Source: Gorsachius magnificus | Lineage: Eukaryota; Chordata; Aves; Pelecaniformes; Ardeidae | Reading direction: 5' to 3' | DNA: 64,000 nucleotides | Assembly (NCBI GenBank): GCA_034008185.1 | Contig: CM067084.1 | Coordinates: 46,637,099-46,701,098, forward strand | Part shown: piece by piece, positions 11,263 to 24,180 of the stretch | Layout: every line of letters begins with the position of its first letter | How positions within the stretch are numbered: the stretch's first letter is position 1 | Translations under genes and position numbers: made by a program | Notes under the pieces: model-generated | The model's input: the letters and a program-made list of their open reading frames with translations, nothing else | The model's database searches: none | What the model was told of the DNA's origin: nothing

Positions 11263-12317
11263 CTAAACAGGGTTAGCTGCAGCAGCTTGTTAGTAAACAA
11301 GCCCATTAATAGACTTCAGTAAACTGTTGAGATTTTTATATTGTAGCTTTGTGTATAGGGAGCATAAGCATTTCAGAATTGCTACAGGAGTTTCAACTTC
11401 AGCGTGTAACTCCTTACACTATATACTTTTGGAACTACTTATTAATAAAGATGGTAAGAAATGCAGCTTATTAGCAGCCTTTAATAAAAAACAGATAGGA
11501 TGGTATCACGGTAATTTTGGTGCAGATGGAAGCCTGTTGTAAATCCAATATTTTCAAACTTGGGTGCCAAAATTCAGGACATCAAAATCTGTGTTTAGAT
11601 GCCTACATTTTTACAGATTTGTAAACACTGAATCCAGAAACTTGTGCATGATGAGCATCTCTGACATAATCCAGCCAATATAAAGGTATTAATATGATTT
11701 TCATGTCCTAGTGGAAACCTTTTCTCTTTATTCTTAGATTTCGATGGCTTGTATATTACCTTACCTTTCTATAGCATGTATTCCTTGAAAACTAGAAACA
11801 AGTGCTGGATTTAAGCTTGCTTCCTTCCTGTCCAAGTCTGACACTATTCTGAGCATCACATTCTCAGTCTTCCAGACTCAAAATTTTTGCAGTTTACGAA
11901 CTCCCTAAATCCACCTTGGTGAATAGCAGTTAAGAGTTTTCTCTGAGAGCTGTCTTTTATTTGCACTTTATTCTGACTAGGGTCACAAATGAGTATATAA
12001 ATAATACTCTTTAAACAGTCTTCTGTTCCATTTTTAACATTACAGCTATTTTTAATCTCACCTAAAATTCTTATGAACATATGGTGGTTTTCCTAATTTT
12101 TACCGTTTTCTTGTTTTATTCATACTGATGGTTCTAGTTATAGGCATACAGTATCATCCCAGTGCCCTGATCACCTTGTCATTTCTTTAGTATCAGTATA
12201 TTCACCAGCTAGACTTGTTCTTTCTGTATGCCATTTGCTGATGCATTCTCTGTTTTTTTTTAATGTTTATGTCTTTGACCAGTCCTCTACTTTTTAAACT
12301 CATTGCTCCATTCATAC

Positions 12318-12381
12318 CTGTCCTTGCTTCCAAATTCCCTGTTTATGCAAGCTAGCACAATTGACAGGACAAAGACAAGTG
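12318..12381 (-). CDS. Candidate unknown gene, internal exon (Cys-rich)
   Basis: A very good acceptor (TTCTATTTTTCTAG) precedes 12381 and a very good donor ACAG|GTATGA follows 12318. One base plus 21 codons reads TCLCPVNCASLHKQGI and ends WKQGQ in phase 0, matching the exon at 11262. A second frame is open but does not fit the next exon. The cysteine spacing suggests an extracellular or secreted segment, but I cannot name a domain. Confidence 0.42.
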
Positions 12382-12549
12382 CTAGAAAAATAGAAGATAC
12401 TGCACATGATCTTTTCTCCTTTCTCCATCAAGAACTGGAAATACCATACAATCTTGCTAAATTGTCCTTTGGAAAGTAAACAGAGACATTAAGTCTCAGA
12501 TTGCAAGTCTTCTGGCAGGCCTAGTGTTTTCTTCCAAAATATTAATCAC

Positions 12550-12590
12550 CATCTTTGCCCACCCATACTAGTCATGATCACAGCTATTCC
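12550..12590 (-). CDS. Candidate unknown gene, possible 41-nt exon
   Basis: A strong acceptor (TTCTCACTTCTGATTAG) precedes 12590. Only one frame is open (GIAVIMTSMGGQR) and it leaves two bases, the phase needed by the exon at 12381. The donor ATG|GTGATT is weak and the intron would be about 170 bp. Confidence 0.18.
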
Positions 12591-12599
12591 CTAATCAGA

Positions 12600-13577
12600 A
12601 GTGAGAAATTAATTTTCTGCTTTCAGTATAAAATTTCACTTTCTTGGCATGCTGCTTCTGTACTCAGCACCTGCCTACACACTTCACAGTTTCTATTTCT
12701 TCTGTTACCTTCCTCTTATTTTTCAAGACTATTTTTAATATATAAGAAGATTATTTTCTATTTCTATCCCTTCCGATTCAGCATGATTTTCCTATCACGA
12801 TGCAGTAGTTTTTCACATTACTTCCATGAACTTTTCCTAAGTCTCAAAATCTGTTGCAGTATATCAACTTGCAAAAACTCCAACTGGACAATAACGTTAC
12901 CTGTAATCACTACCTCAGACACATTCTGAAGAAAGAAACTTTTACTCTTCCATTGCAACAAATAATCTTGAACATACGTATCTCTTGATATCTGGGCAAC
13001 TAATTTGCTCTTTGTAGTCTTTTTTTTTTTCTTCTCCTGATACAAGTTCCTTTTATGCTTATCTCCTTTAACCTCAGTGGAATTTCTCTCCAAGTTTCTT
13101 CTTGTTCCTTTAAATTTTTTTTGATTTGTTATACAGAGAATTTTCCTATTTTTATGTATAATTTCCCATCATTTATCTTAGCTGTATCTTTAGATTTCAT
13201 TATTACGGTGTGGTAATACTTAAATCTTCATATAAGAACTGCTATAGAGAATCAATTTCTTAGAGCTTTATATGGGATTTAGCATGGAAGGTTATAAGTA
13301 AATGTGGTAAATCCATTCTGTGATAAGAGATGAATTACCCTTTCAGCTAACCTGTGGATTGGGGTAAAAAAACATAAAAAGACAAATATTTCAGGATTCT
13401 TAGATACACTGCTTTAGCTAGCAAAGTTAAACTAAGTTAAGAGAAACAAAAACTGCTGCAATCCCCCTGGTTTTGTCCTGTATCTCAGCTCAGCATGATG
13501 AAATAAATCCCTTTGACCTACTTGCCTTTCAAGTTTGCCCATATTCCCATTTCCCAAATACCCATAAGCACCAAAGG
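12600..13577. other. Intergenic AT-rich stretch
   Basis: T- and C-rich on the plus strand, with many short open frames. At 12924-12948 the minus strand has excellent splice-like ends (TTTCTTTCTTCAG and ACAG|GTAACG) around 25 nt. The exon would be very small and its phase does not fit its neighbours. Nothing else is supported. Confidence 0.4.
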
Positions 13578-13850
13578 CATAGAATCAGAATCGTTTAGGT
13601 TGGAAAAGACCTTTAAGATCATTGAGCCCAACCCTTCACCTAGCACTGCCAAGTCCACCACTAAACCATGTCCCTAAGCACCTCGTCTGCCCGTCTTTTA
13701 AATACCTCCAGGGGTGGGGACTCAACCACTTCCTTGGGCAGCCTGTTCCAATGCTTGACAACCCTTTTGGTGAAGAAATTTTTTGTAATATCCAATCTAA
13801 ACCTCCCCTGGCGCAACTTGAGGCCATTTCCTCTTGTCCTATCACATTTT
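13578..13850 (-). mobile_element. Old CR1 3' end
   Basis: Typical CR1 3' end read backwards: CATAGAATCA at the left, then words matching the C-terminal reverse-transcriptase region (reverse-strand [14 protein letters not shown]) and the tail GGTTGGAAAAG. Stops and substitutions show it is older than the 34 and 54 kb copies. Severely 5' truncated. Confidence 0.93.
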
Positions 13851-16800
13851 CCTTCCTCAGTAATTACTGCTCCATTCCTAGGACATAGCACCAAGGGAAC
13901 TGTGAAACAGGAGGCACGAAGCCTTCATTTTGTAACATCCTGAGCGTTAGGTTGGCAGCGGGGCACAGGGAGCTCAGGTGCCACTGTCATATTATATGTG
14001 ACTTCTTTTAATTTCTTCCGACTAAGCTCTGGCTGTTTCCTAAACTCATTGAACTAATTACAGAAGAGCAGCTAACAGCCACGCTGCTTTAACTTATCAA
14101 TAATGAAAAGTGAGCTGGAGCTGTCAGGAAATACATTTGACATCCCAACTTCGAAGAACAGGAACTCTGTGCTCCCTCTGTAGATGTGAGGGGAAATATA
14201 ATCATTAGTAAACCTAATTTATTTCATAAGCAGAGTTGGCAGTGCGATTCCTTTTCAAGATTTCCTGGCACTTTCCCATTATGAGATTCTGCTTTTAGTT
14301 GTCTGCATCAGACAAACACGATTTGTTCAGGCTGAAATAACCGAAGCCGAGCATTTGCTTCTACTAAGATTATTTTTTATCCTTCAGGTTGTATCCATAT
14401 TTTTTTATGCTATTGTAATTTTTAAACCATTACAAATAGAAGCATATTCACGTTAGGAAGGCATCGACTCCGACGGCAAAGACAGTATATGGTAAATGAG
14501 GAATTCTAGCATGGAGCCACAGCAGCTTTGTGCTATAGAAAACAGACGATTAGGTAAAGAAGGCAAAGAGTGGGAAGTGATCTTTGAAGCAGGAATCATT
14601 AAGGAATTCAAAGGTGGATGGGCTATAGATTGTGGAAAGGGAAGACAGACATTAGTTAGATATTTCCAATTTGTATTTCTCAGAATACAACAGAAAATTA
14701 TTAGGGTTCAAAGTACTGGAGAAAAATTGCCTTTTGAGGCCAGCCTTCACAGCAGCCTAGGGAGATAAAGAAATTAAATAACAGACATACTTTATTTTTT
14801 TCAGAACTGAGGAAGCAAAAGGGAACTGAAATGTTACATTCTTCATTTACAGGAAACTAAACTAAAAAACTCCCCATTACTTCTACAAAAACTCAGTGGG
14901 TTCTATAGAGACAGTAACAAGGAGAACTCCAAATCTTTCCACTGGCATATATATCCCCTGGGGTGAGCATTTTTCCACACTAGATGAATGTCTTACACAA
15001 GCAAAATAAGAAGCAGGCCAAAAAATCATAAGAATTTCATGGGCTTTGTGAAAACCGGCTACTCTTGTTAGTACAACTTTTTAGGCTAAAAATATTTCCA
15101 TGCAAAGAGTATGTTGAATTTAATAGTTTTTTAAAGGATTAGAGAACAAAGGATTCTTGTTGGGAGATAAATGGATCATTTTGTTTGTGCATTTTGTGTT
15201 AGAAAATTCTCCAAGATTTTGAACAGCACTCAGCTGATCTGCAGCACGAGAACCTGAAATTAGCTAGCACAATGAAATCAATACTGAGCAATATTTTGTC
15301 TCTGAAAGAAATTCAGTCTGACAGAGAAGAGTAAGAGCAGTGTAAGGAAACCGAGACTCTGGCTAAAAAGCCGGATACAGAAATTCCCTGTAAAGCAGTA
15401 CAAATTAGTTGATATCACCAGAGCAAGAAAACCATAGTGACAGAATAAAATGTTATCCAGGTTCCAGAATACTTTATTACCACTACCTTAGGTCACTAAG
15501 CTTCACAAGCTATATCCATCAAGTTTGATAGCAGTATATATACTCACAGCTGAAGCTAGAAGGTGCAGTGCTTTAATGTACTAACGATTTACATTAATAC
15601 ACCTGGGTTCAAAGTCAGTTTATGACAAGAATAAAATGGGTTTGTTGGTCTCAGCCTGCTCTCTAGTGGACAATTGCACACAAACCCACTCCTGAGAAGA
15701 ATCCCAAGAATTAGATTTGTTGGCCAAGACATATGGTGAAATTCATATTCTCTGAAGAACATTATTAAAAAGAAAATGAAACTGGGTATCTGTGCTTTCT
15801 GCGCTATTCTGAAACACTGTAAGATGAGACATTTCCATCAGCATAAACACTGTATTCACTATTCTTGTTACCAGGATTTGAAGGGATACAACAGAAGGGG
15901 AAACAGTACAATGGAAGGCAGCAAAGGTGATTAGATGCTTTCATGTTAGAGGAAAATGAAGACAAGATGACATACTGCCATAACAGGCATATATAACATT
16001 TATGACTAGATAATAGGTAAAATATTTGTCTTTATTTACCCTTTTTCATAATATGAGACACCGAGAACCAAAAAAATTGGCACACATAATAATGATAAAG
16101 GGAAATATTTTCTTGATACATACTTAACCTGTAAACTCATGTCTGAAAGACATCTTAGAGACAAGAGATAAATAGGAATTAAAAAAAAGATTATGCTTTT
16201 ATATTAATAATAAGAATAGCAAGAGTTATGTCAGTATTAAAATGCATGAGGGATATAAACTCTCATGATTCAGGACATAAACCAAACATAAATTGCCTAG
16301 AGCATGGGAAGAAACTACACCCACAGATGTTTTATTTCATTAGTGTATCCCATATAATGGTTACATTCACTTCAGCAGTCAGGCAGTAGAATGCTGGAGT
16401 CTTAGATTTGTGTAGTCTGTGGTATTTCCTATGCTTCCAAGATAAATTCCTTAGTGACTCATTTGCAGAAATCAGCTGCAAAAAATTGTCTGGAACTCTG
16501 ACCCCATTTCAGGTTATTCCCCTTTACATTGCTTAACTTTTTACCAGTCAGGAGAATAATATTCATTGATATCCAAGCATTTACAATTACAATCACATGC
16601 CAACTACAGAGGCAAAGTAAAAATGTTATTAAGTTAAAGTGTCTTTTCACAACTTTTTTTAAAATATAAAAAAGTTAGTTATTGCTAACTTATAATTGAC
16701 CGTTACAATTATATATATATATTACATTAACATATATATACACTATACTAACACCCATAGTTTTTTAGTCTTGTGCTTTGTCCTAGTCTAAGCTGACCAT

Positions 16801-19600
16801 TCCATTATTTTTCATCATGCCATCTACTTCACTTATTTGGAGGAATATTTGAACACTTCTACGTTTTACAAGCCTCCATTTCAAGTTCAAAATACATTTA
16901 AAATTCAATTCTTATCCAAATAAAGTTCACCTTATGGAGTGGCTAGTGTTTGCCATGTTTAGAATGCTACATTTCTAGATTCTACATAATTAATAAAAAA
17001 AAAAAAAAGCAGTCTCTTTTTCAGTCTCTTAATGTCAGAGCAGCCTCTCTGACATTATTCTGATTCCAAATTTAGTGTATCACCATTTTTTATAAGAAAA
17101 TAGTTTTACCGTCAATTTTGCAAAGAAGTATAACTCCAGATACACTTTAAAGTGCAATTTATCAACTATTAATTTCCGTTGCTCTCTCAGTTACTACTTA
17201 TACTACTAGTCTATCAAAGTTCTTCTTTCTATGGTGCTTTCATAATTACCACTTCTGGTTATTTTATTTCCAGTCTTCTGATAGTTGACAGTTTACTTAA
17301 TGGTTGAGCCAGTAAATGCCAGTGTGAAAATGTGAGTTATCATTTACATAAAAACATTTTTTCTAGACTTTGTAGATAAAAATTGAATTTTAACTGCTTT
17401 TTAAAAGTGAACTAAGTGAATCTGAAAGCCTCTAAAATCACAAGGCAACTGAAGTCAAATCTTAATTTATTGGGGAAGGGAGCTGACTCATAATTTCTGC
17501 TTATGTGAAGATGACAATATGCTTCCATGAGTAAATTCTTACTCCAAAATTATGTATTTATGGAATAGTTTGACAAGTATAATTTCCTTGAAGATAAAAA
17601 ATAATTAGAAATGTTAAATAGGACCTAAATTTGTCAAGCATAATGCAGAGGAATGAAACAGCTAACACTCATATAACTTCAAAAGAATTTGAATTATGCA
17701 TTTAAATTCAGACTTGTGGCATGAACAAAGATAATTACCAGGAAAATAGCAGCTTTTGCAGTCAATAACAGACATTGGATTGAGTTTGTCAATTTTTCTG
17801 AGCTGACAAATGAAAGATGATGGCCGCTGAAATGAGCTGCAGATTATATGAAAACTACTGTGGTCCATAAGAGCTAATGCTTTTATTCTCAAAGCCTGAA
17901 GCTGTAAGAAATATTAATAAAGCTATTTATATTTAGCTAGTTGTAGTGCATCAGGTACCCAGTAAAGAAAGGTTTCTTGATGGAGGTAGTCTTCTGTTTC
18001 CACTTGGCATCAAACACAGCTTTCTAAAAATGTTTTTCTACTCTATTCTCCTGGTAATTCAATAGCAGTAGGACCAAGAAAACCCTGTCAGAAGTACAGA
18101 CTCCTTGCACAGAATTTCTGTTGTACTCATGACCACCCGCTGGCAAATACTAATGCACAGAACAAAAATAAGTAAGAGAGCTATAGCTCAAAATGGATAG
18201 TGCTGGAAATGGGATATAGCAAGTAAAGGAAAAATCCCACCCATAATAGTGGTGCCTCACTGCTAGAGGACAAATAAATAGAACAGTATTTATGCTATGC
18301 AAGATCTTAATCTTTATTTGTGATCTTACAAAAGAACTTAAAATCCTTCACTTTCTGCAGAGCAGAGATCTGTGCATACTAAAGGAGGAACATACTGTAA
18401 CCATGACTATATATTCCAGGGATATAAACCACTGAATGACAGCTCAGGATGAGCCAAAGCTGATCAAAGCCTCAGGAATCTTATCTCCCCGACTCCTGTG
18501 GGAGCCCACTGTGACAAGCTTATCTCTTTGATCCCAAATTTAGAATATGTCAGAATGGGTTAATCCTATATGTTTATTTTCACATTTGACAATTTTTTTT
18601 TTAATTAAAGTGGTAGGCAAGACCCAAGATTTCAATTTTCTCACTGGTTTCCATCACTTGGAAAGTGGCATAGCATGGAGAAAAGTTCTGACTTTTGGAT
18701 TTCAGGTTTCAGCTGAAATCTTTTCAGCTTTTCCTCAGCTCTTCTTCTTTGAAGACTTCAGGTTTCTGAACCAGACTGCAGAGAAACATGAGTAGTAAAG
18801 AACCTTAGAATAGAAGTCTGAAAAAGTACCATAGAAAGGAAGTGAGAAGAATCCCAGTCTGTTGTTATTTTTACACCTCATTATTTTGAAAAGTCATTGA
18901 TTTTGAATGCCATGTCTTAGCTATGATACAGATTGCCCAGATGAGACGGTCAGTTCCCTGGTACCCAAAGGTACAGTACACTGCAGACAAGCAGACCATC
19001 ACTCTGAGCAATGGACCTTCCTATAAGCCTGACTGGCGGCTGAGTTACCTGAGGCATGCAAGGTCCCTCATGTGAGGCTGATGAGAGGAGAGCCCTACAC
19101 CTTCCTTCTGCACAGTCTTGTAATCATTCAGTGCAGTTGTCACAACTGGCTTCTGTACAGAGGCCTCTGTACTGAGCCATTCCCTTTGGTTCTGCACATG
19201 CTATTACCTATAGCTTTACTGTGCAGAGCATCACTCCGATTACCACTGTCATTCCAGACACGATGTCAGAGAAGTCCAGTCACTCCCCACTGCCATGGTG
19301 CCAAAATGTCAGTAAGAATGGCACAAAAATACAAATAGAGAAACTGATAGTGGTATGAGGGAGAGAAGCACAGGGCAGCTGGATGAATTAATTATCCACA
19401 AGAGTAGGGGAAAAAGCAAAGGCAGGTTAAGAACACAGACGGTCCTAGAACAACACATGCACATATCCCGCGATATCTCCCCATATTTTTATTTCTTTGT
19501 TCTCTGCAGACCCAGCTCAGAGGAAGGGAACCTTGCCAGGAATCTCCTTTACCAACATCTAGACTAGATCATGGTTAATGAACAGCTAGGGGCTTACACC
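13851..19600. other. Intergenic or candidate-intron region; possible conserved non-coding blocks
   Basis: Mostly unique-looking AT-rich DNA. Two stretches (about 14000-14500 and 17640-17940) have even base composition and no simple repeats, which can mark conserved non-coding elements. Several minus-strand acceptors with good pyrimidine tracts occur (for example at 14177 and 14754), but none has a convincing partner donor. There is a short TA-rich run near 16715-16742. No named gene, RNA or young mobile element seen. Confidence 0.35.
17739..17802 (-). CDS. Candidate unknown gene, possible internal exon
   Basis: A strong acceptor (TCTTTCATTTGTCAG) precedes 17802 and a good donor CCTG|GTAATT follows 17739. 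Two of three frames are open over 64 nt; one reads LRKIDKLNPMSVIDCKSC. It would start in phase 0, as the exon ending at 31024 requires, but neighbours toward 12.6 kb are missing. It lies in a stretch that also looks like a conserved element. Confidence 0.25.
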
Positions 19601-19619
19601 CAGGCACTTCTTCCCTACA

Positions 19620-20590
19620 GTTTTGTTTTAATTCAAAAAAGAGTAACGAAGTTAAGAAAGAGGAAGTTTGTTAAAAGGAAAGAAAGGGCAGCTCAGAGTC
19701 TCAACTCTGTACAGGCAGCCAAGGAACCTATATAAGGATACTGTAGTAGAAATACATACTTTCTCTTAAGACTTCAGAAAGGGCAGAAGGAAGCTGGTGT
19801 AACTAACTGGCAGGGTAACGTTGTTAGAAGCAAAAATACATCTTTGAAAATGCTGAAGTCATGTTCAAATGCCACAAGAAGAAAGAGTTACAAACTCTGG
19901 CAGGTTAAATGTGAAAACATAATAAGGCAGACCAAAAAGCTTTCTGAAGAATAACTAACAAAGGAGTCAAACCTAATAATCCTTTTCTCTACAAAACACA
20001 TCAGGAGCAGGAAGTTTGCCAGAATCTGTAAGGCCAGTTGATTTTCAGGGCATAAAAGTACTCAGAGAAGACAAGGGTCATTGCAGAGAAGCTAAGTGAA
20101 CTCTTTGCATTGGTGTTAGCTGTGGAAGGAACTGGGAAGATTCCAAAACCAGAACCCTTCTTGGCAGGGGACCCATCTGAAGATCAGTCTGAAATCGCAA
20201 TTACTGTAGAAGAGATTATGGAATAAATAGATAAAGTAAAAATCACCAGGACTGTATAGTGTTCACTCCAAATTTTTAAAAGAACTCAAGGACGAAAGAC
20301 CTGAATTACTCACAGCAGGGTGTAACCTATTCCTTAAAATTGCCTTGCTTCTGGAAGGCAGCAGATGTGACATCAATTCTTTAAAAAGGTTCCAGAGAAA
20401 ATCTGGGGAATGGTAGGAATGTAAGTCTGATGTGTACTGGGCAAATTAGTAGAAACCATGGTAAGGAACAGAATTAGAGGACACCTTGGATAGATCTGAT
20501 TTATTTGGGAAGAGTTAGCATTCTGTTGAGGAAAATACCGTTTTACAATTCTGGTAAAAGTTTTTCAAAGGAGCCAAAAAGGTAGGAAAA
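19620..20590 (+). mobile_element. Ancient CR1-type LINE, 5' segment of the ORF
   Basis: Heavily mutated but recognisable wording of old amniote CR1 elements: ACATCAGGAGCAGGAAG, CATTGCAGAGAAGCTAA, TCACCAGGACTG, AAAGAACTCAAGG and GGGCAAATTAGTAGAAACC, in the correct order. Many stops and indels. The element breaks off near 20590. Its next part seems to resume near 22140. Confidence 0.75.
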
Positions 20591-20599
20591 AGACCACTG

Positions 20600-22030
20600 A
20601 GGAAGTGCAAGGCAGGACTGGGAGTGGGGTGGGGGGTTGTTTAGAGGGAGCACATTGTGGGAGGGCATCCTAAGTGTGTTCATCCTGGTCTGACATTAGC
20701 CTTGGGATAAGACTGAGGAAAAGTAGTTGGAAAGAGTGTGGTTCATGTTCCCAGATGGAGGAAAAGGCCCAGAAAAGCAAAGACCTCTTACTGGTAAAAT
20801 GAGACACTATACACTGTGTTATTCTTTCCAGCGCATTCAGATGCAGCTCAGTAAATACGATTTTGCCAATACTAGTAAAAGGTCAGAGACTCTGTAGTGA
20901 CCTGACAATGCAGCATCTCAGGAGCTGTTTAGGCTTGTCTTGACTTGAGCTGATTTTAATGGGGTTTTTTCAGTGTAAGACAATCGTCTAATGGTCAAGT
21001 GAATATTGCCTAACTGGGTTGAGCTTGGTCTGTGGATACTTCATATGGTAAAAGCTTAACTACCCCCTTCTAACAGTGACTCTTTACATTGAAAGGGGCT
21101 GTGGGAGGCTGTGGAGCAAATTTCAGGCTTTAGCAATGAGAAGGATGCATAACGTAGCAAGAAAACCCCAGCAGACCCCAAAACAGAGGGGAAAGAAACT
21201 CCTACTGTGAACACCAAACTCTTTCCAGCAAAGGACACAGGAGGCCAATGACTCCTAACACCTGCATTTCTGATGTAAGGTTTTTAAGGAAGATGGAAGG
21301 TATCAACCTTAGGACCACCCAGTGGGACATGCAGAAGGTGAGCACAGCACCAGAGAAACTGACCAGAAACAAAGTTTATATACAACAATTTTAACTGTAC
21401 TGCTAATGTATTTTTTCTGTATTAATGGGGTAATTTGTACCATTAGATTATTAAAATATTAATGGGACTAACACTACATTCTTACCTCCTCTTTTAAGGC
21501 ATGATCCCTTTAGCCCATAATGGGATTTGAATGTAACATGAATACGGCCTCAGGCTAGGGCTAGTCCTAAAGGCTAGGATTAAGGTTTGAAAAACCAGAA
21601 AGCTTACAGGGGGTGATGAGACTGATGGCAGAAAAGGCACTCCAAGGAAATGCAGGGCAGGTGTCCAGGGGATTCCCAGGGAGAACATTATACAGGGGGC
21701 CTTAAGCATGCTACCAGGCTTCATACTAAGCCTGGCATTAGCCTTTGACAAAGTTCAGAAAAGGTGGTTGAAAAGAGTGTGCTTCTTGATTCAACGTGGA
21801 AGAAAATGTCTAGAAGAGCAGGTGAATTCCAAGACAATATCTGCTGTATTACTCTTTTTGGTGCATTTGAACCTGAGTTCTGGCTAGGCTATGATTAAGG
21901 TTTGTTTCAATACAATCCTGGCAGGGATGGTGGGACTCAAGAGTAAGAACTGGAACTCCATGGGAGTAGAGGGCAGGCCTTAAGAGGTTCCTTAGGGACA
22001 ACTTAGGCTAGGGAATCCTGAACCTCTCTA
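20600..22030. repeat. Cluster of three diverged copies of an unidentified repeat
   Basis: Segments 20600-20850, 21550-21880 and 21880-22030 share ordered words: GCAAGGCAGG/GCAGGGCAGG, the GGCATTAGCC block, TTGGAAAGAGTGTG/TTGAAAAGAGTGTG, and the GGATTAAGGTTTG motif. The first and second copies are about 1.04 kb apart, the second and third about 320 bp. They seem to sit inside the older CR1 described on either side. I do not know the family. Confidence 0.55.
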
Positions 22031-22139
22031 AATAACGATAGGGGAAGCTTTCTGCGTGGATAAATAGTTAAAAGATAAAGAAAGCATCAGAGAAAATGGT
22101 CAGTTTTCATAGTAGAGGAGGTCACAAGTAGAGATTCAC

Positions 22140-22330
22140 AGTGGTTTGCCTGAGATATGTTCTTCAGCATATTCATAAATTACTTTGAAATGGGAGCCAA
22201 TAATGAGATCACGGTGTATGCTGCTGATAGTGTAAAATTAATGGTTAGTAGGACGGACATTTGTTGTGAAGAACTGCTGCAGTCCCAGAGACTGGTGAAG
22301 TCCCTAAACATACAATACAAACTATGTGTC
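22140..22330 (+). mobile_element. Ancient CR1-type LINE, reverse-transcriptase YADD region
   Basis: The frame from 22157 reads FFSIFINYFEMGAN and then YAADSVKL, a decayed form of the CR1 words FINDLEMG and FADDTKL. It carries the catalytic block of reverse transcriptase, with the second aspartate position shifted. It probably belongs to the same element as 19620-20590, interrupted by the repeats between them. Confidence 0.65.
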
Positions 22331-23580
22331 ATCTTTGAAGGGATTGAAAGAGAATATGCCAGGAAGGATACCCACTGGTCCAAGATTATGTAGAGGGAGA
22401 TGTCAACTCTGTCACTTCACTATTTGGCCCCAACAGTTACAACTGTATGTAGTGTGGTTCAGGAGGCTTTGGGCTTGTATAGTCCATGAGATCAATTGTC
22501 ATGATGGGCAATCACCAGGGGCAAGAAAATCTCAAGAAGCAGTGGTATGACACATCAGCCAGCATGATAAAAGCATTAAGTCACATGAACGGCTGGAGAA
22601 CCAGTCCTCTAAGCTAGAGTCTGAGGCTGACTGCCAATTTGTGAATTTGGCTGTAGTGGTCAAGTTTATGGGACCATGCTTTGCATATGGAACACAACTA
22701 TGTTCTCTCTGCATGGAGAGTCATGAACTCAGGCTTTGTTCTTCTGATTTCATGCAGCCAAAAAAGAAGATGCTCACATTCTTCTGTTTCTCTGTTGTCA
22801 TTATTTAAAATCTGTATCAGCACAAAAAATCACAATAAAGCACAAAAAAATGAAGTATGTATGGGGAAAAAAAAAAAGTGTTGCTATGAAAAGTCTGTAT
22901 TGCCCTTAACGTGCCCACAAAATTTTCAGTGAAGTCAAAAGAACAGCATATGGCAAAAGTCTCAAATCAGACTTCTTTGCACCACAAATTCTTGTGGAAT
23001 TCATAGGGGTTTCAGTGGCAAGGAATTTTAAAGGAATTCCAGTTCTAAATATATAACAGCCTAATAGGTTGGAGCAGTAATTCTTCTTCCATCAAATTTA
23101 ATGGGTACTTTTTAGATTTTATGTGTTTGTGACATTTTTGCAGACTCATATTTCCTTTGTTGTCTTCACATTGCTACAGAGTTGCACCCCAGGGTACTTT
23201 ATGAAACTGAAACCGATGTAAAAACTTGATTGGCAGATTTTTGTGTGTAAAATATATGTTTCATGACATTTTAAAGTATTTCTTGACGCAATCTACTTTG
23301 CTCTCTATTAGGCTGTAGTTCCTTTCTGTTATGTGAAAACGTATTTTTGCATTGGGTTCAGTACAAAATACATTGCTTTATGTACTGTCAGGAAAATGTT
23401 AAATATTGCTTATGGCATTATGACAGGTATCTAAAAATACAAGAGCAACATTTCTATTTTGATCTTCCAGGCAAATAGAATTTTTAATATTTTGGTGTGA
23501 AGATTACCAAAATGGAAATCATATATAATGAACTAGCTTCATTTCTTTGAGGAAATGACAATAAAAGCAGACAAGAGTAA
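22331..23580. other. AT-rich intergenic sequence
   Basis: No exon, RNA or young repeat recognised. Possible further decayed LINE sequence up to about 22650, but I cannot support its limits. Confidence 0.4.
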
Positions 23581-23589
23581 GGAATTATA

Positions 23590-24180
23590 CATTATTCACT
23601 TGGATTCCAAGGAACTTTTAACCCAGTACCAAATACATTATTAATGAATAGGGTAAGAAGGTAAGGAAGTAATACTCAACTGGATAACAAACCAGCTTGC
23701 TTACAAAGTCAAGGAATGACCATAAATGTAAAAGGAAGATGACAAATGCCGCACCACAGAGCTTAGCATTAGATCCTCATCTTCATCATACTAATGAACT
23801 GGAAAACTGACAGAGCTTACAGGTGTGCAGTTTGATGTGTCGGAACACAGGTAACAGCTGGTCATGAACAGAAAGGAGGAAAATATAGTTCAAATTGAAT
23901 GGAAAAAAAGTAGATATGTTTATGCCATAGAAATGAAAATTTAAAATACAAAGTTTCAAACATCGGGTAATTAGATAAATTATTATATTAAATTATGTTC
24001 AAACCATTTGGTAAGAATGTAAAATACCACATAAATACAATTAGCCATTCAATATCTGGCAGCTGTTAGAAAGGACAAAAATTATATGTAGAAGATGGAG
24101 AATGCTAAATCCAGACTCATAGTACAAAGGAATGTGAAAAGAATTGAAAACCAGAATATTAGTTTGAATCTGTCCCAGGA
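23590..24180 (+). mobile_element. Ancient CR1-type LINE remnant
   Basis: Contains decayed CR1 wording: TTGGATTCCAAGGAACTTTT (from the DFQKAFD region), then CATACTAATGAACTGGAAAA (from the FINDLE region), in the right order and orientation. Strongly mutated. Confidence 0.5.

Noticed and set aside
14496..14768. 90-codon plus-strand frame
   Set aside because: No recognisable family, no splice or promoter context. The minus strand over the same area has an equally attractive frame, showing how easily these arise.
15180..15330. Minus-strand acceptors with open frames near 15.2-15.3 kb
   Set aside because: No donor of reasonable quality before the stop codons.
18640..18740. Minus-strand exon ending at a strong donor (ACCA|GTGAGA)
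   Set aside because: The frame looks protein-like, but every upstream AG has a purine-rich tract, so there is no credible acceptor.
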